The translations under genes were made by a program, and so were the position numbers. A DNA stretch of 64,000 nucleotides, from NCBI GenBank assembly GCA_027490955.1, contig JAIXXB010000033.1, positions 1 through 64,000 of the forward strand, read 5' to 3'. Shown here one piece after another: positions 8,614 through 17,879 of the stretch. The stretch comes from Rhodobacter sp. GTDB taxonomy: Bacteria > Pseudomonadota > Alphaproteobacteria > Rhodobacterales > Rhodobacteraceae. The notes beneath the pieces were generated by a model, which did not search any database, had not been told where the DNA came from, and saw only the letters and a list, made by a program, of their open reading frames with translations. Numbering within the stretch: the first letter of the stretch is position 1; each line of letters opens with the position of its first letter.

Positions 8614-9291
8614 CTACAATTCGCAGGCCACAACGACTGCACCCGCACCCGAGACGTTATTGTTAAAGCAGACCCTTGGCACAAAGCGCGGGCGCACTGT
8701 GGCCATAGTGTCAATATCGCGCGCGGTGAACCAATCAAGGGTCGTTTTGCCCAAAAGATCGGCGGCCATGGCGGTGGTGAATTTGGGCTGCCAGCGCAGG
8801 CGCGATTCCACCACGATGATATTGTCGCCGTCCAGCATGGCAGGGATATCATCGGCAATCTGGGCGATGGTGGCATTCGTCCATTCGGGCAAACGCTTGG
8901 AATCCGAGGAGATGGACCACACCATGTTCACTTGGCCATCGTCATCTTCGCTTGCACCTTCGGTAAAGGTCACACTGGTCACACGGATGACGGCGGCAGA
9001 GGTTTCAAAATTGGTCACATTCAAGGTGCCTGGCACCTCGGCAGCATAGTTGAACACGCGCACAAAACTTTTGGCATAGTTTGGCACGATCTGCGCACGC
9101 TCGCGCGAGATGATATCGGCAATGGTAAGGGTCGCCTTTTGCGCAAGGTTTTGCGCGCGATAGGCATCCCAATAGACGTTAAAGAAAATGAACATCAGCG
9201 CCATGACAGGCAGGACAAGCACCGCCTCGACAGCAATATTGCCGCGCGTGTCGGCCCAGAATTGACGCAAAAATCGGGGGGCGGGATGCAT
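8614..9291 (-). CDS. TadE/TadF-like pseudopilin
   Basis: TadE-like proteins are minor pseudopilins of the Flp/Tad pilus machinery. The 225-residue product begins with a short cytoplasmic basic part, then RGNIAVEAVLVLPVMALMF, a Glu-containing prepilin-type junction with one membrane helix at about residues 18-40. The rest is extracytoplasmic, with two cysteines (VCFNNN and VVACEL) near the end. It is the last of three collinear genes with spacers of about ten bases. The other Tad genes (ATPase, secretin, prepilin peptidase) are not in this window. Confidence 0.8.
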   Translation of the reverse strand: MHPAPRFLRQFWADTRGNIAVEAVLVLPVMALMFIFFNVYWDAYRAQNLAQKATLTIADIISRERAQIVPNYAKSFVRVFNYAAEVPGTLNVTNFETSAAVIRVTSVTFTEGASEDDDGQVNMVWSISSDSKRLPEWTNATIAQIADDIPAMLDGDNIIVVESRLRWQPKFTTAMAADLLGKTTLDWFTARDIDTMATVRPRFVPRVCFNNNVSGAGAVVVACEL

Positions 9292-9300
9292 TGTGATATC

Positions 9301-9840
9301 CTATCGCGGTTCGTTCACAAAGGCTGTGGTGGCGATCAGGCGAAATTCATTGCCCGCCCGATTTTCAAGGCTGATCTGGTTGGCCGTTGTGGGGAAAAAG
9401 TAATCTTGCACAAGGCAGGCGCGCACCAAAACCAGATCATTGGCAGCCCCAGGTTGGAACAATAGCACGGGCGCAACATTGGTTGCGCGGTTGATGCACA
9501 GGTCGGTCAGGGCGGGCACGCTGATGATCCCCGTCGAGGTGGTGCTGCGCACTGTCAATTCCAGCGTCAGGTTTTGCGCGCAATCTTCCAGCACATTCAT
9601 GCGGTTGCAAATGCGGTTGCGCAAATCGGCCACAGTGGGATTGGAGATTTGGCCCAGACGCAATTCGCGCACTGTCATCTCTAGTGCGCGATCCAGCGCG
9701 GTTTTGCGCAGGCTGACCATCGACGCTTCGCCCGAGGCCAGCAAGATAGCCATGGCCATGGGCATGATGGTGACAAATTCGATGCTGGCGCTGCCATTCT
9801 CGCGCAAGAGCCAATGTTTAAGCTGTGTCAGAATGCGCAT
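9301..9840 (-). CDS. TadE/TadF-like pseudopilin
   Basis: The 179-residue product begins MRILTQLKHWLLRENGSASIEFVTIMPM, giving the SIEF junction and single N-terminal membrane helix typical of TadE/TadF. Four cysteines in the mature part (ICNRMN, DCAQN, LCINR, ACLVQ) could form disulfides outside the membrane. It is the middle gene of the three-gene group, nine bases from each neighbour, and probably forms a complex with the adjacent pseudopilin and the TadG-like protein. Confidence 0.8.
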   Translation of the reverse strand: MRILTQLKHWLLRENGSASIEFVTIMPMAMAILLASGEASMVSLRKTALDRALEMTVRELRLGQISNPTVADLRNRICNRMNVLEDCAQNLTLELTVRSTTSTGIISVPALTDLCINRATNVAPVLLFQPGAANDLVLVRACLVQDYFFPTTANQISLENRAGNEFRLIATTAFVNEPR

Positions 9841-9849
9841 CTTTTTTCT

Positions 9850-11754
9850 TTACTGCGTAAGGGTCAATTGCGCGATGTTCGAGGCGATCATGCGCAAGGT
9901 AGAGCGGATGTTTGTGGTGCTGACCTGAAACACATGCGCCCCCGAGGTTGCGCAGGCGTTATAGACAGGGGTGGCAAGGTTGGTATTGGTGTTGTGCAGC
10001 GTTTGGGCCGCATTGGTTGCGGTGACAGTCGCCGTGCCCGGCCCGCGCAGCATGTAAATCAACACGCCTTGCTGTTTGGCCGCAGCGCAAAGCGCGGCAA
10101 AGTTTTCACGATCACGCGCAGGGTCGCGCACCACATAGGTAAATCGATCGACCAAAGCAGACCATGTGTTGGTTCCATTGCTCACGGGGCTGAACGGGGC
10201 CATATACAATTGGCGAATGATGGTGAACAACGTGATCTGCGACATGGCTTGCCCCCATGTCAGGCGCACGGGCGCGCCACCGCCGGGGTGTTGATAGGGC
10301 GCGGCCATCCATTGGGCGTTTTCAGTGGCAGCGCGCGGGTTTGTGGTTAGACCTTGGGTCACCCAATAGGGGCGCGTCGGGTCTGGCGCATTCGCATGAA
10401 AAACCGACAGGCGCACAGGCTGGGTTGCCGTGGCCGCCCCGGGGGTGCGCCAAATGGTCGATGGCGTATCACCCAAAAACTCTGGCCTAATCTCGCGCCC
10501 CGCATGTCCGCCTGTCAGTTGGCTGGCATCGGTATTTGTCGCCGAAAACACGTTGTTGGTGATGAAAATCAACACTTTCATCGTGTCATCTGCGGTGTAA
10601 TCGCGCGGGCGCCCCGTGGTGGGGCCAGGCGAGGTGCCATCGGCGATTTGCCCCGAAATCACAGGCCGCAGCGAGGGATCAAGCGCGGCCAAAGCCCATT
10701 TCAAACCGCCTGTCGTATCAACCGCATTGCCCATCACATAGCTGGTGGTCACGATGGCGTTCAGCTTGGTGTTGATTGTGGTGGCGGCGGTGCTGCTGAC
10801 AGGGCGCGCCACTTGCACCCCGATCAGCGGGGTATTGCCCGTAATGCTCAGCGCGTCGAGTTGCCTTGCGCAACTGCCCCCGCCATTTGCCAGCGTGGCG
10901 GCTTCGGTGGTTTCGTTGAACGGGTTGCTTTGAAATTCGATCGTCTCATAGCTCGTGCCGCCATAGGCCGTGCCTGACAGGGCGACGGGCCAGCTCCAAA
11001 TATAAGGATCGGCAAAGGTAATCCCCAATTCGCCCCGCTCGGCCTGCGAAAAGTTCAGGCAGGTGCGGGCGTTGGTCGTGCTAAAGGGGGGTTTGTTGGT
11101 GTCATTAAACCGCTCTAGCAGTGTTGTGCCCAAATAGACGCTATTGCCATAGGGAATGATATTGACCGATACTTTATTTCCCGTATCTGGCGCGGCAATC
11201 GTGTTCAAAAACACTTTCAGCGGATCGCGCGTGGCCGCCCAAAATGCGCTATGCGTGGTATCAATGGCAAGCGACACTTCCAAATTGGGCAGTTTTTGCC
11301 GCGACTGGGCTGATAGGTTAAAGGTCTTGGTCGCAGTATTGCCCGCGCCCGTGGCCGTGGGGAACAGGCCATCAAAGGTGAAACTGCCCGACAGCGTGGT
11401 CGAGCGTTCGCTGTTATTGGTGGTGATGACGGGGTCATTCAGCCCCTCTTTGCCCGCTTCGGATTTATCCATGCAATCGCGCGCCACATCGCGGGCGGTT
11501 TTGCGCGTGGCCGTCCCGCCATCGATACGGTTTTGCGCCAACGATGACATCAGCGCGCAGCGATCCAGCGCATCTTGGGTGGCAACGCGCTTGGCCTCGT
11601 AATTCATCGTATCCACAGCCAGCCCGCCGATGCCGACCATGCCAACCAAGGCGACAAGGGCAAACACCGACAGCGATCCCGCCTCGGGGCCGCCTGTGGC
11701 GCAAAGGGCTTGCGTGCTGCGGTGCAGGTGCAATCGTTTCATGGGCGTTGGCAT
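9850..11754 (-). CDS. TadG-like pilus assembly protein with degenerate von Willebrand A region
   Basis: The 634-residue product has an N-terminal helix within GSLSVFALVALVGMVGIGGLAVDTMNYEAK-like sequence, typical of the TadG N-terminus, followed by a large extracytoplasmic domain. The segment LEVSLAIDTTHSAFW aligns with the start of the von Willebrand A domain, but the metal site normally written DxSxS reads DTTHS. The start was placed at the ATG with AAGGAG six bases upstream. It is the first gene of the Tad-like group and is divergent from soxB. Identity as TadG-like is fairly sure; pilus function here is inference. Confidence 0.75.
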   Translation of the reverse strand: MPTPMKRLHLHRSTQALCATGGPEAGSLSVFALVALVGMVGIGGLAVDTMNYEAKRVATQDALDRCALMSSLAQNRIDGGTATRKTARDVARDCMDKSEAGKEGLNDPVITTNNSERSTTLSGSFTFDGLFPTATGAGNTATKTFNLSAQSRQKLPNLEVSLAIDTTHSAFWAATRDPLKVFLNTIAAPDTGNKVSVNIIPYGNSVYLGTTLLERFNDTNKPPFSTTNARTCLNFSQAERGELGITFADPYIWSWPVALSGTAYGGTSYETIEFQSNPFNETTEAATLANGGGSCARQLDALSITGNTPLIGVQVARPVSSTAATTINTKLNAIVTTSYVMGNAVDTTGGLKWALAALDPSLRPVISGQIADGTSPGPTTGRPRDYTADDTMKVLIFITNNVFSATNTDASQLTGGHAGREIRPEFLGDTPSTIWRTPGAATATQPVRLSVFHANAPDPTRPYWVTQGLTTNPRAATENAQWMAAPYQHPGGGAPVRLTWGQAMSQITLFTIIRQLYMAPFSPVSNGTNTWSALVDRFTYVVRDPARDRENFAALCAAAKQQGVLIYMLRGPGTATVTATNAAQTLHNTNTNLATPVYNACATSGAHVFQVSTTNIRSTLRMIASNIAQLTLTQ

Positions 11755-12018
11755 GACTGGCTCCTTCATTTGAACAAGGGCGAGCAAGCCGCACCTGTCC
11801 ACCCGCGGTTGTGGCTGAAAATCATGGCAGCGATGTGTTCAACCCGCGCCGAAATTTGGGAATCTGCGTGAAATGACGGCAAAATGCCGATGCTGCGGCC
11901 AGATGACACGCCGCCTGTCGCACATGGTGCATTTTTTGCCGCGAAGGCAGTTGAAACGCCGCCCCAAAGCGGGTTGAATTGCACCCAAGAAACGCGCCGT
12001 TCAGGCATGGGGGCAGAT

Positions 12019-13269
12019 ATGCGCTATTCAGGGCTAAAAGTATTGGCCGAAGGGCTGCGCGGCAACAAAGGTTGGGGCCAAGCGTGGCGCAAACCTGATC
12101 CAAAGGCCGAATATGACGTGGTCATCATCGGTGGTGGCGGGCATGGGCTTTCGACCGCCTATTATCTGGCCAAAAATCACGGCATCACCAATATCGCCGT
12201 TCTGGAAAAGGGCTATATCGGCAGCGGCAATATTGGGCGCAACACCACCATCGTGCGCGCCAATTATTACATGCCGGGCAATAGCGAATTTTACAGCCAT
12301 TCCTTGAAACTGTGGGAGGGGCTGGAGGCGGAACTGAACTATAACGTCATGCATTCGCAGCGCGGCCAGTTGGTGCTGTGCCATTCGGACGGGCAGCGCG
12401 ACACCCTTGCGCGGCGCGGCAATGCGATGATCAATCAGGGCGATGATGCCGAACTGTGGACGCGCGAGCAGGTGCGCGAGGAAATCCCTTACCTCGATTT
12501 TGAACAAACCCGTTTTCCCATTTACGGCGGGCTGATGCATTGGCGCGGCGGCACAGCGCGCCATGATGCGGTGGCTTGGGGCTATGCACGGGGCGCGGAT
12601 GCGCGCGGCGTGGATTTGATTGAAAACTGCGAAGTGACTGGCATTGACATCGAAGGCGGGGTTGTGCGCGGCGTGCAAACCACGCGCGGGGCCATTCGCG
12701 CCAAAAAGGTGGCGATCATTGTGGCGGGGCGTTCATCGCAAGTCGCCGCCATGGCGGGGATGCGCCTGCCGATCGAAAGCCACGTCTTGCAGGCCTTTGT
12801 GACCGAGGGGTTAAAGCCTGTGATTGATCATGTCATCTCGTTCGGGATGGGGCATTTCTATATCAGCCAGTCGGATAAGGGTGGGCTGGTCTTTGGCGGG
12901 GATATCGACTTTTACGCAAGTTATGCGGCGCGGGGCAACCTGCCGATGGTGGAACATGTGATGGAGGCGGGGATGACCCTGATGCCGATGATTGGCCGCG
13001 CGAAAGTGCTGCGATCATGGGGCGGGATCATGGATATGACGCCCGATGGCAGCCCGATCATCGACAAAACCCCCGTGCAGGGCCTGTATTTGGATGCAGG
13101 CTGGAATTACGGCGGGTTCAAAGCCGTGCCTGCCAGTGGCTGGTGCATGGCGCATTTGATGGCCACGGATCAAAGCCACGAGGTCGCCCGCCGCTTCCGT
13201 CTGGATCGGTTCCGCACGGGCCATACCATCGACGAAGAAGGCACGGGCAGCCAGCATAATTTGCATTGA
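12019..13269 (+). CDS. soxB: Sarcosine oxidase beta subunit
   Basis: SoxB is the FAD/FMN-bearing catalytic subunit of heterotetrameric sarcosine oxidase, which oxidatively demethylates sarcosine to glycine, with H2O2 and, when tetrahydrofolate is present, methylene-folate. The 416-residue product is of family length. The dinucleotide-binding motif VVIIGGGGHGLSTAYYL spans about residues 34-50, and the GLMHWRGGTARHDAVAWG region (172-188) holds conserved histidines near the covalent FMN site. The start MRYSGLKVL matches family N-termini and has a GGGGGCAG site. It opens the sox operon and is divergent from the Tad-like group. Confidence 0.95.
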   Translation: MRYSGLKVLAEGLRGNKGWGQAWRKPDPKAEYDVVIIGGGGHGLSTAYYLAKNHGITNIAVLEKGYIGSGNIGRNTTIVRANYYMPGNSEFYSHSLKLWEGLEAELNYNVMHSQRGQLVLCHSDGQRDTLARRGNAMINQGDDAELWTREQVREEIPYLDFEQTRFPIYGGLMHWRGGTARHDAVAWGYARGADARGVDLIENCEVTGIDIEGGVVRGVQTTRGAIRAKKVAIIVAGRSSQVAAMAGMRLPIESHVLQAFVTEGLKPVIDHVISFGMGHFYISQSDKGGLVFGGDIDFYASYAARGNLPMVEHVMEAGMTLMPMIGRAKVLRSWGGIMDMTPDGSPIIDKTPVQGLYLDAGWNYGGFKAVPASGWCMAHLMATDQSHEVARRFRLDRFRTGHTIDEEGTGSQHNLH

Positions 13270-13280
13270 GGGGCGCGGTG

Positions 13281-13925
13281 ATGGGTGCAGCGTGGAAAGC
13301 GTTTAAGGTTTTTCTGATGGTGCTGGGCGCGATTGTCACGGCAATTTTTCTGCTGTTTGCCGTGGTTTCGGGCGCGTTATGGTTTATGCAGTCTCAAAGA
13401 TTTTGTCACGAAACTGTGAATTCCGCGTCCTGTACAGATATGATCGTGCTGCAGGATTTGATTGCGTCCGATGAAAAGTTCCGCTTTCGAAATGTCACTG
13501 AGAATAGTGAGGTTGCGCAGTTGACCACCGCATATGTCGGTTCATCAGGCCTGCCCACGGTGAAATACACTTTCGTTATGAGGGCAAAACCAAGAGCAGG
13601 CAGTGATACTTCTGATGCAAAAAGTGCTTCGAAGAAATCTAAAGAAGCCAGAGAACAGCTTTTTGCCGAGAAGATGACAAAAGCCGTATGCGCGCCCTCG
13701 ACGACCTCACTAAGGCGGTCAGAAGCCCCCAATATGCAGGCATTTCTGAAACAGGGCGGCGCGATTGAATTTAATCTGAAAGTCGCTGATATGACATTGG
13801 CGATGGTACCTTCCGCCAGCTTGGCTTCAACGCATCTCGATAAAGAGACCGCCACGGAAATATTCGGCAGCATACTCTACACCCTTGGCCCTGTCACCAT
13901 CACCTCCTGCGAGGATAAGCCATGA
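13281..13925 (+). CDS. Membrane-anchored hypothetical protein inserted between soxB and soxD
   Basis: The 214-residue product has one N-terminal membrane helix (about residues 9-34, FLMVLGAIVTAIFLLFAVVS) and a polar extracytoplasmic domain with three cysteines (Cys42, Cys51 and one near VCAPS) and another near the C-terminus (TSCEDKP). No family is recognised. It has a GAGGGG ribosome binding site and overlaps soxD by four bases (ATGA), so it is translated as part of the operon. The middle of the gene is visibly more AT-rich than the sox genes around it, which suggests later acquisition. Known sox operons usually have soxB and soxD adjacent. Confidence 0.7.
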   Translation: MGAAWKAFKVFLMVLGAIVTAIFLLFAVVSGALWFMQSQRFCHETVNSASCTDMIVLQDLIASDEKFRFRNVTENSEVAQLTTAYVGSSGLPTVKYTFVMRAKPRAGSDTSDAKSASKKSKEAREQLFAEKMTKAVCAPSTTSLRRSEAPNMQAFLKQGGAIEFNLKVADMTLAMVPSASLASTHLDKETATEIFGSILYTLGPVTITSCEDKP

Positions 13926-14395
13926 AAATCCCTTGCCCCCTGTGCGGGCCACGAGATCGGCGCGAGTTTTATTACTACGGCAGTCCAGATTATCTGTCCC
14001 CAGTGGGGGCGGATGCGGATTTGGACGCTTTGGATAACCAATTGTTCCTGCGGGATAATATCGCGGGGCAAGTGCAGGATTTGTGGTATCACGAGGGGGG
14101 CTGCGCGGCGTGGCTGAAGGTGACGCGCAACACGATCACCCATGCGGTTTTGGGGGCAGAATTGGTGATGGGGGGACAAACTGCGCCAAAACCTGCGCCG
14201 AAACCTGCGCCAGCGGTGGCGGCTGCGCCTGCCGCCCAAAAGGCCGCGCCAAAGCCTGCATCTGCTGCGCCAAAACCAACCCCAGCCGCGCCCAAAGCGG
14301 CCGCAAAGCCCGCAGCAAAGCCCGCAGCAAAGCCCGCCGCCAAAGCCGCGCCAAAACCTGCCCCCAAACCCAAAACGCCGAAAAAGGACGCCTGA
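13922..14395 (+). CDS. soxD: Sarcosine oxidase delta subunit with long Ala/Pro/Lys tail
   Basis: SoxD is the small zinc-binding structural subunit of sarcosine oxidase. The ligands are visible: Cys5 and Cys8 in IPCPLCG, His57 and Cys61 in YHEGGC. The core ends near residue 87, close to the usual size of about 90-100. The rest, to residue 157, is a low-complexity tail of KPAPKPAP and AAKPAAKPAAKPAAK repeats that resembles histone H1-like tails and is not needed for the fold. It overlaps the inserted upstream gene by four bases, and its stop is just before soxA. Confidence 0.92.
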   Translation: MKIPCPLCGPRDRREFYYYGSPDYLSPVGADADLDALDNQLFLRDNIAGQVQDLWYHEGGCAAWLKVTRNTITHAVLGAELVMGGQTAPKPAPKPAPAVAAAPAAQKAAPKPASAAPKPTPAAPKAAAKPAAKPAAKPAAKAAPKPAPKPKTPKKDA

Positions 14396-14396
14396 C

Positions 14397-17330
14397 ATGC
14401 GCATTGACGGACGCGGGTTGATTGACCGCGCAAAGCCCATCAGCTTTACCTTCGATGGCCGCCGCTATCAGGGGTATAAGGGTGACACGCTTGCCTCGGC
14501 ACTCTTGGCAAGTGGTGTGCGCGTGGTGGGACGCAGTTTCAAATATCACCGCCCGCGCGGGGTTTTGACAGCGGGGTTTGAAGAGCCCAATGCCTTGGTC
14601 GAAGTGATCGGCGCAAGCAATCACACGCCCAATGTGCGCGCCACGGGGCAAGAGATTTTCGAAGGGCTGGTGGCGCGCAGCCAAAACCGCTGGCCGTCTT
14701 TGCGCTGGGATATTCTGGCGATAAATGATCTGGCCACGCCTTTCCTTGGGGCGGGGTTTTACTACAAAACCTTCATGTGGCCGCGCGCCTTTTGGGAAGG
14801 TCTTTACGAGCCGCTGATCCGCCGTGCGGCAGGGCTTGGCAGCCTGTCGGGCAAGCATGACGAGGGGCAATATGAAAAATCCTATGCGTTTTGCGATGTG
14901 CTGGTTATTGGCGGCGGCCCTGCGGGGATTGCGGCGGCATTAACGGCGGCGCGGGCAGGGGCGGATGTGATTTTATGCGAGGAAAAGGCGCATCTGGGCG
15001 GGCGCCTTTTGGGCGATATGCCGCAACTGGATGGCGCGCCTGCCGCCGATTGGCTGGCCGCAGCGCGTGCCGAAATGGCCGACCTTCCCAACCTGCGCGT
15101 GATGACGCGCACCGCGGTGACAGGGGCCTATGATGGCGGGGTTTATGCGGCGCTGGAACGGGTGGGCCTGCACCGCGCCCCCCGCGCTGATCTGCCGCGC
15201 GAATGTTTCTGGCGCATCACAGCGGCGCAAACCATTTTGGCGGCAGGCGCGCTGGAACGTCCCATCGCCTTTGAAAACAACGACCGACCTGGCATTATGC
15301 TGGCCAGCGCGGTGCAAGATTATCTGAATATTTACGGCGTGGCCGTGGGGCAAAAGCTGGCGCTTTTGGCCAATAACGATGGCGCGCGGCGCGTGGCGCG
15401 GCAATTGATCCAAGCGGGGGTGAATGTTCTGGCCATTCTGGACACCCGCCCAGATGCCTCGGTGGTGGAAGATTGCCCTGTCTATCTGAACGCGCGCATC
15501 ACCAAAACCAAAGGCCGCCACGGGCTGCGCCAGATTGCGGGCACGCATTTGAACGGCGAATTTGTTTTGGACTGTGACGTGCTTGCGGTTTCGGGGGGCT
15601 GGAACCCGATGGTGCATCTGACCTGCCATATGAATGGCCGCCCAAGATGGGAGGCCAGCTTGGCCGCCTTTGTGCCGCAAACAAATGCCGTTCCCAATCT
15701 GCGCGCAGTTGGGGCCTGCAATGGTGATTTCTCGACCAAAGCCGCCTTTATCAAGGGCAGCGAGGCTGCAGCCGCCGCGCTGGCAGAGTTGGGGCGCAAA
15801 GCTGCGCCCTTTGCCGCGCCCGAATGCGAAGATGCGCCCTATGTCATCACGCCCATGTGGGCGATGGAGACCTCGGGCGGCAGATATGCCCGCGCTTGGC
15901 TGGATTTTGCCAATGATGTCACTGTCAAAGACGTGGCCCTATCTGCGCAAGAGGGTTTTGCCAGCGTGGAACATATGAAACGCTACACCACCCAAGGCAT
16001 GGCCCCCGATCAGGGCAAAAACAGCAATATTGGCGCGCTGGCGGTGCTGGCCGATAGCACGGGCAAGGGCATTGCCGAGGTTGGCACCACCACCTACCGC
16101 GCGCCCTATGCGCCCACATCCATCGCGGCGATAGGGGCGGGCGGGCGCGGCATGGGCTTTGCCCCGCAGCGGTTCTTGACCTCGGACAGGTTGTCGCGTG
16201 ATCGCGGTGCGCCGATGATCGAGGCAGGGCTGTGGTATCGGCCCAGCTATTTCCCCAAAGCGGGCGAAACTGACTGGCAGGTGTCGTGCAACCGCGAAGT
16301 GGGCTATGTGCGCGAGGCGGTGGGCGTGGCAGATGTGTCCACATTGGGCAAGATTGACATTCAGGGCAAAGATGCCGCCAAATTTCTGGATTTGGTCTAT
16401 TCCAACACTTTCAGCACGCTGCCCGTGGGCCGTGTGCGCTATGGGCTGATGCTGCGCGCCGATGGCTATGTGCTGGACGATGGCACGACGGCGCGGCTGG
16501 GGGAAAACCATTATCTGATGACCACCACCACAGCGGCAGCAGGGCTGGTGATGCGGCATTTGGAATTTGTCCACCAAGCCTATTGCGCCGATTTTGACCT
16601 GCGCTTTATCTCGGTCACGGAAGCCTTTGCGCAATTTGCCGTGGCAGGGCCGCGCGCGCGGGTGCTGGTGGGGTCGATGCTGGCTGCGCCTTTGGGCGAT
16701 TTGCCCTTTATGGGCGTGACCACGGCGCAGATCAGCGGTGTGAGCGCGCGGGTGTTCCGCATCAGCTTTTCGGGCGAAGAAGGCTATGAGATTGCCGTGC
16801 CCACCCGCTATGGCGAGGCGCTGATGCGCGATCTGATCTCGCGCGCGGAATTGATGGGCGGCGGCCTGTATGGGATGGAGGCACTGAATGTGCTGCGCAT
16901 TGAAAAGGGCTTTATCACCCATGCCGAAATTGACGGGCGCGTGACGGCGGGGGATTTGGGCCTTGGCGGCATGATCTCGGCCAAGAAAGACTGCATCGGC
17001 AAACGCGCCGCCATGCGCGATGGCATGGTCGAGGAAAACCGCGCGCAGATGGTGGGCCTGCGCCCGCTGCAGGGCGAGGTGATTACGGCAGGGGCGCATG
17101 TGTTTGCCCAAGGCGCGGCGCTGACGCGGCAGAATTCGCAAGGCTATCTGTCCTCGGTCGGATATTCGCCGCAGTTCCAATCCTATTTGGCGCTGGCATT
17201 TCTGGAACGGGGCCGCGCGCGGCACGGAGAGACGGTGCTGGTGGTTGACCGCCTGCGCGGCATCAATGTGCGCGCCGAAGTGTGCGATCCTGTGTTCTTT
17301 GATAAATCAGGGGAGAGAATGCGTGGTTAA
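14397..17330 (+). CDS. soxA: Sarcosine oxidase alpha subunit
   Basis: SoxA binds NAD and tetrahydrofolate in the heterotetramer and passes the methyl-derived carbon to folate. The 977-residue product has the N-terminal ferredoxin-like fold region (FKYHRPRGVLTAG near 48-60), a Rossmann motif DVLVIGGGPAGIAAAL at about 167-182, a pyridine nucleotide-disulfide oxidoreductase region, and a C-terminal aminomethyltransferase (GcvT-like) domain from about residue 600 (SCNREVGYVREAVGVADVSTLGK...). Length and order match the family. It starts directly after soxD and overlaps soxG by eight bases. Confidence 0.96.
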   Translation: MRIDGRGLIDRAKPISFTFDGRRYQGYKGDTLASALLASGVRVVGRSFKYHRPRGVLTAGFEEPNALVEVIGASNHTPNVRATGQEIFEGLVARSQNRWPSLRWDILAINDLATPFLGAGFYYKTFMWPRAFWEGLYEPLIRRAAGLGSLSGKHDEGQYEKSYAFCDVLVIGGGPAGIAAALTAARAGADVILCEEKAHLGGRLLGDMPQLDGAPAADWLAAARAEMADLPNLRVMTRTAVTGAYDGGVYAALERVGLHRAPRADLPRECFWRITAAQTILAAGALERPIAFENNDRPGIMLASAVQDYLNIYGVAVGQKLALLANNDGARRVARQLIQAGVNVLAILDTRPDASVVEDCPVYLNARITKTKGRHGLRQIAGTHLNGEFVLDCDVLAVSGGWNPMVHLTCHMNGRPRWEASLAAFVPQTNAVPNLRAVGACNGDFSTKAAFIKGSEAAAAALAELGRKAAPFAAPECEDAPYVITPMWAMETSGGRYARAWLDFANDVTVKDVALSAQEGFASVEHMKRYTTQGMAPDQGKNSNIGALAVLADSTGKGIAEVGTTTYRAPYAPTSIAAIGAGGRGMGFAPQRFLTSDRLSRDRGAPMIEAGLWYRPSYFPKAGETDWQVSCNREVGYVREAVGVADVSTLGKIDIQGKDAAKFLDLVYSNTFSTLPVGRVRYGLMLRADGYVLDDGTTARLGENHYLMTTTTAAAGLVMRHLEFVHQAYCADFDLRFISVTEAFAQFAVAGPRARVLVGSMLAAPLGDLPFMGVTTAQISGVSARVFRISFSGEEGYEIAVPTRYGEALMRDLISRAELMGGGLYGMEALNVLRIEKGFITHAEIDGRVTAGDLGLGGMISAKKDCIGKRAAMRDGMVEENRAQMVGLRPLQGEVITAGAHVFAQGAALTRQNSQGYLSSVGYSPQFQSYLALAFLERGRARHGETVLVVDRLRGINVRAEVCDPVFFDKSGERMRG

Positions 17331-17865
17331 CCTTATCGCAACAGCGCCCCTTGGCTATATCAAACCCGTCACCTTGGCAGGCACGACCTTGGCGCAAATG
17401 GACTGGGCGCAGATCACATCCATTGCCCCGTTTTCAGGGCGGCTGGCCGATGTGGATCGGGCCTTGGGCAAAATCGGCCTTGGCTTTCCTGCGCCGAATA
17501 CCATGACCATCCGCGGCGATGCGCGCATTGCATGGACAGGGCGCGATCAGGCCTTTTTGATTGGCGCAGATTGCCCCGATTTGGGCGATGCCGCCGCTGT
17601 GACCGACCAATCGGACGCATGGGCGCGCTTTGCACTGGCTGGCCCTGCCGCGGTAGAGGCGCTGGCCCATTACGTGCCCGTTGATTTGCGCGCCTCTGCC
17701 CTGCCTGTGGGCGCATCCATTCGCAGCCAATTATACCATGTGCCCGCCTGCCTGATGCGTATGGGCGCAGACACGTTCGAAGTGATGGTGTTTCGATCTA
17801 TGGCCCATACCGCATGGCATGAATTGGAAGACGCGCTGCGAATCCTTGCGGCGCGGGCGCTTTAG
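17323..17865 (+). CDS. soxG: Sarcosine oxidase gamma subunit
   Basis: SoxG is the fourth, structurally GcvT-like subunit of heterotetrameric sarcosine oxidase. The 180-residue product fits the family, with WAQITSIAPFSGRLADVDRA-type sequence near the N-terminus and MAHTAWHELEDALR near the end. The start is a GTG that overlaps the last codons of soxA, with GGGAGAG five bases upstream; longer in-frame extensions inside soxA are rejected. Its stop is 14 bases before dnaG, so dnaG may receive read-through from the sox operon. Confidence 0.9.
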   Translation: MVNLIATAPLGYIKPVTLAGTTLAQMDWAQITSIAPFSGRLADVDRALGKIGLGFPAPNTMTIRGDARIAWTGRDQAFLIGADCPDLGDAAAVTDQSDAWARFALAGPAAVEALAHYVPVDLRASALPVGASIRSQLYHVPACLMRMGADTFEVMVFRSMAHTAWHELEDALRILAARAL

Positions 17866-17879
17866 CCCATATTAGGGGC

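Noticed and set aside
15939-17225. Long minus-strand open frame (428 codons)
   Set aside because: Shadow of soxA; no motif, and soxA is complete on the other strand.
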